NCBI RefSeq assembly: GCF_026278345.1
Contig: NZ_CP111085.1
Span: 2,182,001 to 2,246,000 of the forward strand
Length of the DNA: 64,000 nucleotides
Origin: Tellurirhabdus rosea
GTDB taxonomy: Bacteria > Bacteroidota > Bacteroidia > Cytophagales > Spirosomataceae
Direction: 5' to 3'
The position numbers and the translations under genes were made by a program. A model generated the notes under the pieces. The model had not been told where the DNA came from. It made no database searches and saw only the letters and a program-made list of their open reading frames with translations. Of the stretch, positions 24,076 through 32,432 are shown piece by piece. The stretch's first letter is position 1. Every line of letters starts with the position of its first letter.

Positions 24076-24103
24076 GCCGTTCAAGCATTTGAACGGCTTT
24101 TTT
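24076..24103 (+). terminator. Rho-independent terminator
   Basis: The stem GCCGTTCAA (24076-24084) pairs with TTGAACGGC (24089-24097) and is followed by six T. Confidence 0.9.
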
Positions 24104-24191
24104 GTTTACCGATCAAACAGAAGTCACCGATTTTGCAACGAATTGAGGCCGTTCTGATGTTACAGCCAAAAAGGTGTAGATACATTAAATT

Positions 24192-25220
24192 ATGGAAATC
24201 GGCATCACCACATTCGTCGAAAATACGCCCGATCCGGCCACGGGGAAGCTGCTGAGCCCGCACCAGCGGATGATGAACCTGATGGAAGAAATCGAACTGT
24301 CGGACCAGCTGGGCCTGGACGTCTTTGCTATCGGGGAGCACCACCGTTCCGATTTTGTCGTTTCGTCCCCGGCGGTCGTGCTGGCGGCCGCGGCGGTTAA
24401 GACAAAGAATATCAAGCTTTCCAGCGCCGTAACGGTGCTCAGTTCGGATGATCCCGTCCGGGTCTTTCAGGATTTTGCGCACGTGGACCTGCTCTCGGGC
24501 GGTCGGGCCGAAATCATGGCGGGCCGGGGGTCGTTCATCGAGTCGTTTCCGCTGTTTGGCAATGACCTGAACGACTACAACTCGCTTTTTGCCGAAAAAC
24601 TGGACCTGCTCGTTCGCCTCAATAAAAGTGAAAAAATTACGTGGGAGGGGCACCACCGGCCGTCCATCGACAACCGGGGCGTTTATCCCCGACCCCACCA
24701 GCCCGAACTGCCCATCTGGGTGGCCGTGGGCGGTACGCCGGAATCGGTGGTCCGGGCGGCCAGTTACGGCCTGCCGATGGCCCTGGCGATCATCGGCGGC
24801 ATGCCGCAGCGGTTTGTTCCGTTTACGAGGCTTTACAAGGAAAGCTGGCAAAAGGCCGGGCACGACCCCGCCCGACTTCAGTTAGGCATCAACTCCCACG
24901 GCTACATCGCCGACGATTCGCAGAAAGCAGCGAATGAATTCTACGGGCCGTACGCCTACGTGATGAGCAAAATCGGGCGCGAGCGGGGCTGGTCGCCGAT
25001 GGACCGGGAGCATTTCGAAATGATGCGCGAACCGGACGGCTCGCTGCTGGTCGGCAGTCCGCAGCAGGTGATCGACAAGATTCTGTACGAATACGAACTG
25101 TTTGGCAACACCCGCTTCCTGCTGCACATCAGCGTCGGAACGCTGCCCCACGACAAGGTCATGCGCGCCATCGAGCTGCTCGGAACAGTCGTGGCGCCCG
25201 CCGTCCGGAAGGCGCTATAA
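24192..25220 (+). CDS. LLM class flavin-dependent oxidoreductase
   Basis: A 342-aa luciferase-like monooxygenase with a TIM-barrel pattern: [15 protein letters not shown], then [27 protein letters not shown] with the EHH motif near residue 50, and [21 protein letters not shown]. These flavin enzymes use reduced FMN to oxidise diverse organic molecules; the group with GEHHR often contains oxidoreductases of unknown substrate. The stop codon coincides with the first base pair of an intergenic hairpin that is now split by an IS110-family insertion. Confidence 0.85.
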   Translation: MEIGITTFVENTPDPATGKLLSPHQRMMNLMEEIELSDQLGLDVFAIGEHHRSDFVVSSPAVVLAAAAVKTKNIKLSSAVTVLSSDDPVRVFQDFAHVDLLSGGRAEIMAGRGSFIESFPLFGNDLNDYNSLFAEKLDLLVRLNKSEKITWEGHHRPSIDNRGVYPRPHQPELPIWVAVGGTPESVVRAASYGLPMALAIIGGMPQRFVPFTRLYKESWQKAGHDPARLQLGINSHGYIADDSQKAANEFYGPYAYVMSKIGRERGWSPMDREHFEMMREPDGSLLVGSPQQVIDKILYEYELFGNTRFLLHISVGTLPHDKVMRAIELLGTVVAPAVRKAL

Positions 25221-25246
25221 TGTATCCACGGACGGTCCGCCGCTCA
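25219..25246. repeat. Left half of an intergenic hairpin split by the IS element
   Basis: AATGTATCCACGGAC (25219-25233) pairs perfectly with 26679-26693, and GCCGC (25239-25243) pairs with GCGGC (26670-26674). With the element removed, the halves rejoin as a 52-bp hairpin whose loop is TCA. Both arms start at the stop codons of the flanking convergent genes, so it was probably their shared terminator. Confidence 0.75.
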
Positions 25247-25254
25247 TATCTTTG
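25247..25254 (+). promoter_or_regulatory. -7 element at the tip of the IS left end
   Basis: TATCTTTG is an exact -7 box directly after the CA core. In the integrated state no -33 TTG lies upstream. In a circular form the right end would supply TTG (26649-26651) exactly 18 bases upstream, completing a promoter for the non-coding RNA. Confidence 0.5.
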
Positions 25255-25490
25255 AACTTCTTTGATATAGTTGGAAAGAGTGCAATTTTGGGTTAGTCCC
25301 TGACAAGGGTGGGCAGCAGCCCGTGTTCCGCCGTTAACACGTCTTCAAGGCGATGTTGTGCCGCTGGTCTATCTGCCCACCCTGCTTTTTCTCAGTAACT
25401 TCAACAGTACCTATGGATACGGTTCTGTACTGTAATCCTGCATACATGTGCAAAAGACGAGAGAAGCGGTCAGTTTACCTCCAACCCTTA
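25255..25490 (+). ncRNA. Predicted IS110 bridge RNA
   Basis: The 5' non-coding region folds into a 10-bp stem GGGTGGGCAG (25307-25316) with CTGCCCACCC (25373-25382). Its internal loop holds a small hairpin whose loop CCGCCGTT (25328-25335) matches the left target flank CCGCCGCT (25237-25244) in 7 of 8 positions. It also holds GCCGCTG (25360-25366), exactly complementary to the right target flank CAGCGGC (26668-26674). A second hairpin (25404-25433) begins with ACAGTACC, identical to the IS right end (26661-26668), and contains GATACG, complementary in 5 of 6 positions to the left end CATATC. Order and polarity are those known for target- and donor-binding loops of IS621-type bridge RNAs. RNA ends are approximate. 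Confidence 0.7.
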
Positions 25491-25496
25491 TCCACT

Positions 25497-26615
25497 ATGA
25501 AAGCGACAGCTTCCTTCCTGCGTTACGGGGTGGGCTTTGACATTGGCAAAGACACCATTCTTGTCTGTGTTTCCGTCATCGACACCACCGGAAAAGTAAC
25601 GGTTAAAGGAACCACTAAACTAGCTAACAAGGCGGCCGCTTTCTCAGGACTAATGACCTGGCTAGGAAAGCACTGTAAGCAGACAGACCTACCGGTTCGC
25701 TATGTCATGGAAGCCACAGGCGTTTATCATGAGACCCTGGCCTGGTATCTGTTTACCAAAGACCAATCGGTCAGTGTGGTCCTGCCAAACAAAGCAAAGC
25801 ACTACCTCAAAAGCCTGGGTCTCAAGTCCAAGAATGACCGCATCGATGCGCAAGGGCTGGCTCGTATGACGCTTGAACAGCAACTGCCGCTTTGGCAACC
25901 ACTCTCGAAGAACATATACAGTCTGCGGATGCTAACTCGTCAACACCAGAGGTTACAGGAACTGAAGACCCAAAGCCAGAATCAAAAGCACTCTATTGAG
26001 TACAGCCAGTTCAGCGATGGGTTCATCCTCAAACAGCTTAATAACCTCATTGCTCTCTATGACAGGCAGTTGACCGAAATCAGTCAGGCCATTAATGATC
26101 TGCTGGACGATGATCAACCTTTACGGGAAGGCATTGATCGGCTGAGTGCCATCAAGGGGCTGGGCCGACTGTCGGCCGCTACACTAGTGGCAGAGACAAA
26201 TGGCTTCACGGGCTTTGAGAACGTACGGCAACTAGTGAGCTTTGCTGGCTATGACGTAGTGGAAAACCAATCGGGCAAACATATCGGTAAGACGCGCATC
26301 TCAAAAAAAGGGAACAGTCGCATTCGTCGTATCTTGCATCTACCCGCTCTTAATGCGGTGCGTTTTGGTGAACCTGGCTGTGCCGCCCTTTATGAGCGGG
26401 TCTATAGCCGATCACGCATCAAAATGAAAGCGTATGTAGCCGTCCAGAAAAAGCTGCTTACTCTATGTTATGCTCTCTGGCGCAACGGGTCTGAGTACGA
26501 GCCTAGTTACTCTCCAACTACGACAAAGAACGTATCGGACCAGGCTAAAAAAATAGTCCCGACTAGCGGGACTACACAGGATCAAGAGGCCGAAGCCTGC
26601 TTGTCCTACAGGTAG
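25497..26615 (+). CDS. IS110-family transposase (bridge-RNA-guided recombinase type)
   Basis: The ATG at 25497 gives a 372-aa protein that starts directly before the RuvC-like domain; the longer frame upstream runs through the RNA region. The DEDD catalytic residues are Asp15 (GFDIGKD), Glu72 (MEATGVYH), Asp114 and Asp117 (KNDRIDAQG). The C-terminal transposase_20 domain has the helix-hairpin-helix IKGLGRLSAATLVAE and the segment QLVSFAGYD ... NQSGKHIGK, with Ser259 as the probable catalytic serine. A helical linker lies between the two. IS110 enzymes exchange donor and target DNA at a dinucleotide core, guided by an RNA from the element's own end. The frame is intact, so the element may be active. 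Confidence 0.93.
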   Translation: MKATASFLRYGVGFDIGKDTILVCVSVIDTTGKVTVKGTTKLANKAAAFSGLMTWLGKHCKQTDLPVRYVMEATGVYHETLAWYLFTKDQSVSVVLPNKAKHYLKSLGLKSKNDRIDAQGLARMTLEQQLPLWQPLSKNIYSLRMLTRQHQRLQELKTQSQNQKHSIEYSQFSDGFILKQLNNLIALYDRQLTEISQAINDLLDDDQPLREGIDRLSAIKGLGRLSAATLVAETNGFTGFENVRQLVSFAGYDVVENQSGKHIGKTRISKKGNSRIRRILHLPALNAVRFGEPGCAALYERVYSRSRIKMKAYVAVQKKLLTLCYALWRNGSEYEPSYSPTTTKNVSDQAKKIVPTSGTTQDQEAEACLSYR

Positions 26616-26669
26616 GTCAAAGATATTGAAAAAATACTAACCCAAAACTTGCAACTCACGACAGTACCA

Positions 26670-26693
26670 GCGGCTTTAGTCCGTGGATACATT
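26670..26693. repeat. Right half of the hairpin split by the IS element
   Basis: GCGGC (26670-26674) and GTCCGTGGATACATT (26679-26693) are the complements of the left half at 25219-25246. The arm overlaps the stop codon (26692-26694) of the DUF4249 gene. Confidence 0.75.
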
Positions 26694-27516
26694 AAATGGT
26701 TTTCTCTACTCGCCGGACGGCTGAGCCGTTGAACCAGCCGACGGCTTTTTTTCCGTTTGGAGCTACATTGCGGATGTTCGTCCGGACGTTGGCCGGCGGG
26801 TTGGAGAACAGCCCGCCGGTCGCCGCCGTGTTGTTGAAAATCTCGACGATGTACTGATAGGCGTCATCCGTCAGCGACAGGTTTTCCACCCGGATTTTAT
26901 CCCCTTTTTTGAAAGGCCCGTTCCCGAGGGCAATGCCGTTCAGGTAGTTGCCGTCAATGTACAGATCATCGAAGAAAATAAGGTCGGCCGGCTTGCTCAA
27001 CAGCGAATCGTTGCGATAGACCTTCCAGCGGTACGAATCGCCTTTCCCGGCGATTTCCTGCCCGTAGATTTTCAGATAATAGCCTTCCTCCTGCCCCAGA
27101 CTTTCCTTTCTGAACTCAGCGGCGATGGAATCCAGCGGGAATACGCGGCGGATTTCGGTTTCGGCCGTATACTCCTGTCCGTCGGCTTTTACCGTCAGCG
27201 TGTATTTGTGGCCGACTTTCCCACGGAGCTGGCTCGTGACGTAAACGCCGGGGGTTGTCTGCTTCAGGGTTTCGGAGACGCCCTCGCTATCCCGGATGAC
27301 GACGGTCGCGTTGGTAACGGCCGGGGTCGTCGTGTTGCTGAAATAGGACGCCGTCGTGCTCAGGCGTACGGTGTACGGGCCGGGCTGGTCGGTGATCTGC
27401 CCATCGACGGCCAGCAGCGGTTCACTTTTTTCGAGGTCCACATCGACCACGTCGGTGCAGGCCGTCAGGCTGAAGAGGCTCAGCAGGAGAAGGTATACGT
27501 TGTTGCGTGATTTCAT
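26692..27516 (-). CDS. DUF4249 family lipoprotein
   Basis: A 274-aa lipoprotein with lipobox LTAC (Cys about 20) followed by TDVVDVDLEKSEPLLAVDGQITDQPG, the usual start of DUF4249 proteins. The mature part is a beta-sandwich region (about 30-130) plus a C-terminal domain with a Trp-containing motif (VGWFNGSAVRR). It is encoded 72 bases downstream of a TonB-dependent receptor on the same strand, the standard arrangement in Cytophagales. The lipoprotein probably works as a surface partner of the receptor in uptake of an unknown ligand. Confidence 0.85.
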   Translation of the reverse strand: MKSRNNVYLLLLSLFSLTACTDVVDVDLEKSEPLLAVDGQITDQPGPYTVRLSTTASYFSNTTTPAVTNATVVIRDSEGVSETLKQTTPGVYVTSQLRGKVGHKYTLTVKADGQEYTAETEIRRVFPLDSIAAEFRKESLGQEEGYYLKIYGQEIAGKGDSYRWKVYRNDSLLSKPADLIFFDDLYIDGNYLNGIALGNGPFKKGDKIRVENLSLTDDAYQYIVEIFNNTAATGGLFSNPPANVRTNIRNVAPNGKKAVGWFNGSAVRRVEKTI

Positions 27517-27588
27517 GATTTCTTAGGGAGGACGTTCCGGCCAGCGCCTGAGCGCCGCCTTCCAACGTCAAGTGTCAGATATTCAATG

Positions 27589-29952
27589 TCAAAACTTGAA
27601 GTTATACGTCACCGAAGGCAGCACCGCGCCGAGAATGGACAGCCTGACGGCTTCGGTCTGCTGCGGATTGTTTTCGGCTTGCCGGAAATACACCGTAAAG
27701 GCGTTGCGGCGGCCGTAGGCGTTGTAAACCGAAAACACCCACTCGCCCTGCCAGCGGCGTGTCGGGTTGCGCTTGCCCTGCAGCGTCGCCGACAGATCCA
27801 GACGATGGTAAGCCGGGACCCGGAAGGCGTTGCGGTTGTTGGTCGTGTTATGCGGCAGCGTCATGCCGTCCCATTCGTAGCGGGCGTTCGGGGCCGTGGT
27901 CGCCACGCCGGTATTGTAGGCGAAGTTGGCCGACAGGCTCAGCCGCTTGTTCAGGTTGTAAATTCCGACCACCGACAGCATGTGGCGACGGTCGTATTTG
28001 GCGGCGTACCACTCGTCGTTGCTCAGTCCGGCCACTTTACGCTCCGAGCGTGAAAGCGTGTAGCTGACCCAGCCGTTGAGGCGGCCCGTGTTTTTCTTCA
28101 GGTAAAACTCTGCCCCGTAAGCCCGTCCCCGGCCGTACATCAGGTCGCCTTCGAGGTGCTCGTTCAGCAGCGTCTGGGCGCCGTCGCGGTAGTCGATCTG
28201 GTTCTCCATCGTTTTGTAAAAACCCTCTACGGAAGCTTCGATGGCGTTCTCTTTGAAATTGCGGAAGTACCCTACGGCCACCTGGTCGGCCCGCTCGGGT
28301 TTCACGTTGCTGGTGGTCGGATACCAGAGGTCGAGCGGGGAGGCCGCCGTCGAGCTGGAAATAAGGTGAATGTACTGGGCCGTGCGGTTGTAGGTTGCCT
28401 TGATCGAACTGGATGCATCGACCGAGTAACGCAGCGAGAAGCGGGGCTCCAGGTTGGCGTACGTGGCAATGGCTTCGTTTTTGCCGTACGTCTGCGGGTT
28501 GGTCGGCGTTAGTTTTCGGTTCGGTTCACCCACATAATCGTACGTCGTGCCGGCACCGAGGTACTGGTAAGCCGACAGGCGCAGGCCGTATTGCAGGCTC
28601 AGTTTCCGGCCAATCGACTGCTCGTTGTCCAGGTAGGCGGCGTATTCCATCGCGTGCTTTTCCGGCATGCTGATCGGGTTCACAATCGAGCCTTCCCGTT
28701 CCTGCTTCACGTTGCCGGGTGTGAACCGGTGGCGGATGGCCTGGGCGCCGAAGCTGACGGTGTTGCGGGTGCTCAGGTAATAGGTAAAGTCCGCTTTGCC
28801 GCTGTAGTTATAAATGTTCGAGGTCCAGTCGAAAGCCTGCGGCCCGGACGGTACGCCCAGATTGTAGTAATAATCGCTGTAAACGCCCGTAAAGTTGGCA
28901 AAGAGCCGGTCCGAAAACAGGTGATTCCAGCGCACGGTAGCCGTTTTGTTTTTCCAGCTCATGCGAAAATCGCCGCTGTCGGGGCTTTTCAGGCTGAACA
29001 CGTCCGCGCCGAAATAGCCCGAAACGAACACCTTGTCTTTGGGGCCGATGGTGTTGTTGACTTTCACCGTCAGGTCGTAGAAGTAGGCAATGTTGTTCCG
29101 CAAGTCTTGATTCGGGGAAGCTTTCAGGAATAAGTCGGCATACGACCGGCGACCCGTCACGATGAACGAGCTTTTGTCTTTCCGGATCGGCCCTTCGACC
29201 GTCAGACGGCTGGAAACGGTCCCGATGCCGCCCGAGACGGAGAACTGTTTGGAATTGCCTTCTTTCATCCGGACATCGAGCAGGGACGACAGCCGACCGC
29301 CGTACTGGGCCGGAATCCCGCCTTTGACCAGTTTCAGGTCTTTCACCGCATCGGGATTGAAGACCGAGAAGAAGCCCAGCAGGTGGGAGGAATTGTAGAC
29401 CGGCGCTTCGTCGAGCAGAATCAGGTTCTGGTCGATGTTGCCGCCGCGGACGTTGAAACCCGTCGCGCCCTCGCCCACCGTCGAAACGCCCGGCAGCAGC
29501 TGGATGCTCCGCACCACGTCCACTTCCCCCAGCAGGGCGGGCATGGCCTTGACGGTTTTCATTTCCAGCTTGCTCACGCCCATTTCGAGGCTGGTGACGT
29601 TCTGCTCGGGTTTGGTCGTTTTCACCACAACTTCCTGCATCTGCACATCGGCGGATTTCAGCTGGACGTCCATTTTCTGGCCCGCCGTCAGCGCGACCGT
29701 CCGGGTCAGCGGTTCGTACCCGACGTACGACCAGACCAGTTCGTAGGAACCTTTGGGCAGGGTGAGCGAGTAGAATCCGTATTCGTTGGCGGCTGCGCCG
29801 AGCGACTGGCCCCTGACCTGCACCGTGGCACCGATGAGGCCCTCGCCGTTGGCGGCATCTTTGATGTAGCCGCTCACCGTGACGCGCTCCTGAGCTACGG
29901 CACCGAAGGCCGTCAGGAGCGCCGTCAGGGTGAGGAAGAAGAACTGTTTCAT
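27589..29952 (-). CDS. TonB-dependent outer-membrane receptor
   Basis: A 787-aa protein with a signal peptide (FGAVAQ, about residue 20). It has a carboxypeptidase-regulatory-like domain (about 22-105; VSGYIKDAANGEGLIGATVQV and YGFYSLTLPKGSYEL) and a plug domain (about 115-220; TGFNVRGGNIDQNLILLDEAPVY). A 22-strand-type barrel follows to the C-terminal aromatic strand (VTYNFKF). It imports a ligand across the outer membrane using energy from TonB-ExbBD. The paired DUF4249 lipoprotein downstream suggests a nutrient other than a classic Sus substrate. No sigma/anti-sigma genes accompany it. Confidence 0.92.
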   Translation of the reverse strand: MKQFFFLTLTALLTAFGAVAQERVTVSGYIKDAANGEGLIGATVQVRGQSLGAAANEYGFYSLTLPKGSYELVWSYVGYEPLTRTVALTAGQKMDVQLKSADVQMQEVVVKTTKPEQNVTSLEMGVSKLEMKTVKAMPALLGEVDVVRSIQLLPGVSTVGEGATGFNVRGGNIDQNLILLDEAPVYNSSHLLGFFSVFNPDAVKDLKLVKGGIPAQYGGRLSSLLDVRMKEGNSKQFSVSGGIGTVSSRLTVEGPIRKDKSSFIVTGRRSYADLFLKASPNQDLRNNIAYFYDLTVKVNNTIGPKDKVFVSGYFGADVFSLKSPDSGDFRMSWKNKTATVRWNHLFSDRLFANFTGVYSDYYYNLGVPSGPQAFDWTSNIYNYSGKADFTYYLSTRNTVSFGAQAIRHRFTPGNVKQEREGSIVNPISMPEKHAMEYAAYLDNEQSIGRKLSLQYGLRLSAYQYLGAGTTYDYVGEPNRKLTPTNPQTYGKNEAIATYANLEPRFSLRYSVDASSSIKATYNRTAQYIHLISSSTAASPLDLWYPTTSNVKPERADQVAVGYFRNFKENAIEASVEGFYKTMENQIDYRDGAQTLLNEHLEGDLMYGRGRAYGAEFYLKKNTGRLNGWVSYTLSRSERKVAGLSNDEWYAAKYDRRHMLSVVGIYNLNKRLSLSANFAYNTGVATTAPNARYEWDGMTLPHNTTNNRNAFRVPAYHRLDLSATLQGKRNPTRRWQGEWVFSVYNAYGRRNAFTVYFRQAENNPQQTEAVRLSILGAVLPSVTYNFKF

Positions 29953-29978
29953 AGAGGAAGTATTCGTTGTTTACGGCT

Positions 29979-29986
29979 CAAAACTA
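29979..29986 (-). promoter_or_regulatory. -7 promoter element of the TonB receptor operon
   Basis: Minus-strand TAGTTTTG matches TAnnTTTG exactly, 26 bases before the receptor start codon. Confidence 0.5.
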
Positions 29987-30171
29987 GTTCGACGCCGCCG
30001 ACCGGACCACAAAAAGATACCGAACCGGAAGATTTGGCGGATAAAGCCCTGAATTGGCGGGCTGAACGCCCGACCGTTCACGAAACCGTACAGGCCGTGC
30101 ATCAGTAAAACCGGCCGGACGGCTTCTTTTCGAGTTGTCCATTCCCGCATCCAATCCATTCTCCCTACCGC

Positions 30172-31683
30172 ATGAAACGCACTTCTCACCTGCTCTGTCT
30201 TGCCTTAGCTGTCTGTCTTTCCCTTCCCGGCTTCGCCCAGTCGCTGGGTGTTTTTGAAAAAAGCGGCGACCTGGGCCCGGCGACCCGCCCCGGCACCGCC
30301 GCTTACAGCCCGAAATCCGAAACCTACGAACTGAGTAGCACGGGCAGCGGCCCTGAAGACAGTCATTTTGCCTGGAAACGCATGCGAGGCGACTTCATCC
30401 TGACCGCCCGGGCGGAGTTCGTCGGGCGCGGTGTGGGCGAGCGGCAGCGGATGGGCTGGATGGTTCGGAGCAGTCTGGAGCCGGGCGCGCCCTTTGCGAG
30501 CGCCACGGTACAGGGCGATGGCGCGGCGGCGCTCCAGTTCCGACGCCAGGCGGGCAGCGCCCCGGAGGCCAAAGCGTCCAAAGCGACCGGGGCCGACGTC
30601 ATTCAACTGGAGCGCAAGGGCAATGTGTTCGCCCTTTGGGTGGCCCGGTTCGGGGAGCCGTTCACGCTGGATTTTGTGCAGAACATTCCGCTTGGGGAGG
30701 AAGTGTACGCGGGCCTTTTTGTGGGCGGACAGACGGGCAGCGACCCGGCCAAAGCCCGGTTCCGCGACGTGCGCCTGACGGTGCCCGCCCCGGCCGGCCT
30801 TGTTCCCTACAAGCAGTATCTGGCCAGCAACCTCGAAATTCTGGACGTGAAAACCGGCGGGCGGGAGGTTGTTTACACCGACCCCGGCTCCATTCAGGCT
30901 CCCAACTGGACGCCCGACGGCAAAACGCTGCTTTACAACCGTGAAGGTCTGATTTACACCTTCGACCTGAAAACCCGTAAACCCAAAGTGCTCGACACGG
31001 GCAACGTGGACAAAAACAACAACGACCACGTCCTTTCGTTCGACGGCAGCCTGCTCGGCCTGAGCAGCACCGGTCCCGACCCGAATCTGGGCTCGCTCAT
31101 CTACACGGTGCCCATCACGGGCGGGCAGCCGAAGCTCATCACGCCCGTCGGCCCGTCGTACCTGCACGGCTGGTCGCCCGACGGACGGTTTCTGGTTTTC
31201 ACCGGCTCGCGCAACAACGAGTTCGACATCTACCGCGTCACGGCCAACGGCGGACCCGAGCTGCGCCTGACCGACGCCAAGGGGCTGGACGACGGCCCCG
31301 AATACAGTCCCGACGGTCAGTATATCTATTTCAATTCCAACCGGACCGGCAACATGCTCATTTACCGCATGAAAGCCGATGGCACCGAGCAGACCGCCCT
31401 TACGGACGGGCCATTCCACGACTGGTTCCCGCATGTTTCGCCCGACGGCAAATGGCTCATTTTTCTGTCGTTTCTGAGAGAAGAAGTGAAATCCGGCGAC
31501 CACCCGTTCTACAAGCACGTTTACTTACGGATGATGCCCGTATCAGGCGGCAAGCCGAAGGTGGTGGCCTACCTCTACGGCGGGCAGGGCACCCTCAACA
31601 CGCCTTCTTGGTCGCCCGATAGCAAACATGTGGCGTTCGTCAGCAACACGGCGGAGGGCATGCTGGTGGTCACGCAGAAATAG
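30172..31683 (+). CDS. Exported TolB-like beta-propeller protein
   Basis: A 503-aa protein with a signal peptide (LPGFAQS, about residue 23). Residues 25-205 form a concanavalin-like domain (SHFAWKRMRGDFILTARAEFV ... RFRDVRLTVPAP). The rest contains PD40/TolB-type propeller repeats, seen as W(T/S)PDGK, SPDGRFLVF, SPDGQYIYFNSNR and SPDGKWLIF. Such proteins sit in the periplasm or at the surface and bind partners or oligosaccharides; no catalytic residues are visible. It diverges from the TonB receptor operon (29952), with 219 bases between. Confidence 0.8.
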   Translation: MKRTSHLLCLALAVCLSLPGFAQSLGVFEKSGDLGPATRPGTAAYSPKSETYELSSTGSGPEDSHFAWKRMRGDFILTARAEFVGRGVGERQRMGWMVRSSLEPGAPFASATVQGDGAAALQFRRQAGSAPEAKASKATGADVIQLERKGNVFALWVARFGEPFTLDFVQNIPLGEEVYAGLFVGGQTGSDPAKARFRDVRLTVPAPAGLVPYKQYLASNLEILDVKTGGREVVYTDPGSIQAPNWTPDGKTLLYNREGLIYTFDLKTRKPKVLDTGNVDKNNNDHVLSFDGSLLGLSSTGPDPNLGSLIYTVPITGGQPKLITPVGPSYLHGWSPDGRFLVFTGSRNNEFDIYRVTANGGPELRLTDAKGLDDGPEYSPDGQYIYFNSNRTGNMLIYRMKADGTEQTALTDGPFHDWFPHVSPDGKWLIFLSFLREEVKSGDHPFYKHVYLRMMPVSGGKPKVVAYLYGGQGTLNTPSWSPDSKHVAFVSNTAEGMLVVTQK

Positions 31684-31689
31684 ACGATT

Positions 31690-31846
31690 CTGATTACGAA
31701 TTAAAAATTACGAATTACGGGAAGGGCTTTGCTGCGGGCGGTGCGGGCGCAAGTCTGGGAAAGTCACCCCTCAGACTGTGTCCGCACCGCCCGAAAAGGT
31801 CCTTCTGTTTGGCGATATTGCTGCGGCCGGTGGGGACACCGGCCGC
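31690..31846. repeat. AATTACGAATT words and two GC-rich hairpins
   Basis: After an A/T-rich stretch of ATTACGAATTA words (31690-31720), GGGCGGTGCGG (31736-31746) pairs with 31782-31792, and AGTCTG (31752-31757) pairs with CAGACT (31772-31777). A second hairpin, GCGGCCGGTG (31823-31832) with 31837-31846, has a GGGA loop and is nearly the same as the terminator at 58163-58186. Nothing else was found in the 31684-32005 gap except a promoter. Confidence 0.65.
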
Positions 31847-31978
31847 GGGTAGAGACATACCGGCTAAAAAGTTGTAAATGGAAATCACGGCCGGCTGGGA
31901 AAGACGAATCTGCGGGTAATCGTTAGGCTGGGGGTGAGCAAGGCTAACGAATGGCGAACGCGTTATACCTAAGGAAAG

Positions 31979-31986
31979 TATATTTG
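31979..31986 (+). promoter_or_regulatory. -7 promoter element
   Basis: TATATTTG, an exact -7 match, lies 19 bases before the ATG at 32006. Confidence 0.5.
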
Positions 31987-32005
31987 CCGCTTCTAATGAC
32001 AAAAC

Positions 32006-32371
32006 ATGATGCGACTTGCCAAATCCTTATTGCTATTCAGTGTAATTACATCACTTCTTTCCTGCGGCAACAAAAAAGAATATGCCATAAACAATGTCGG
32101 TAGCGGGCAAGTCTTCCGGCACGAACACGGTAAAGATAGGCCTAACGTAGTTGTGGTAGATGTAGGTGGAGAGTTGGACGGGCAGGCATACCTCTATGCT
32201 TACCCCTGCCGGGAAGGCAGACAAAAGTATATGGGGAAAGCCATCCTCGATAAGGGGAGTGTTCGTGAAAACAACCGATGGGATTTCTACGAGGAAGGGC
32301 CCGTATGTGTTGAGTATATCCCTGTGACGGCTAAGAAGGGTCATCTTTCCCTGCAAGTAGGCGTTTATTGA
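32006..32371 (+). CDS. Small lipoprotein, unknown function
   Basis: A 121-aa product (start at 32006 or the next ATG, 32009) with a lipoprotein signal peptide and lipobox LLSC (Cys about 20). The mature part is short and contains two conserved-looking Cys residues (YPCREG and GPVCVEY) that could form a disulfide. Its GC content looks lower than that of neighbouring genes, suggesting possible recent acquisition. No family is recognised. An own promoter is present upstream, and an AATTCTTAA-word repeat follows at 32395. Confidence 0.55.
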   Translation: MMRLAKSLLLFSVITSLLSCGNKKEYAINNVGSGQVFRHEHGKDRPNVVVVDVGGELDGQAYLYAYPCREGRQKYMGKAILDKGSVRENNRWDFYEEGPVCVEYIPVTAKKGHLSLQVGVY

Positions 32372-32394
32372 TGCAAAAAGCCCCCCGGCCACCC

Positions 32395-32430
32395 CTAATT
32401 CTTAATTCTTAACTCATAATTCTTAATTCC
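32395..32430. repeat. TAATTCTTAA-word repeat, single arm
   Basis: Tandem words TAATTCTTAA/CTCATAATTCTTAATTCCC fill the gap before the convergent YjbQ gene. A related vocabulary occurs at 31690-31720 and at 60079-60162. No clear second arm was found, so it may be a remnant. Confidence 0.55.
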
Positions 32431-32432
32431 CT

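Larger units (their letters stand above)
25245..26669 (+). mobile_element. IS110-family insertion sequence, about 1.42 kb
   Basis: The element carries a DEDD transposase with a long 5' non-coding region. The predicted ends are the CA dinucleotides at 25245-25246 and 26668-26669, one of which is the shared core. This choice is supported by the guide matches of the predicted bridge RNA and by restoration of a neat hairpin when 1423 bp are removed. There are no terminal inverted repeats or longer target duplications, as expected for IS110. Subterminal inverted words exist (TATCTTTGA at 25247 with TCAAAGATA at 26617; TTTTGGGTTAG at 25286 with CTAACCCAAAA at 26637). Lower GC than the neighbours indicates recent acquisition. 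Confidence 0.85.

Noticed and set aside
25219-26693. 15-bp terminal inverted repeats of the IS element
   Set aside because: The pair AATGTATCCACGGAC and its complement overlaps the stop codons of the flanking genes and rebuilds a host hairpin after excision. The bridge-RNA guides place the ends inside it. IS110 elements lack such terminal repeats.
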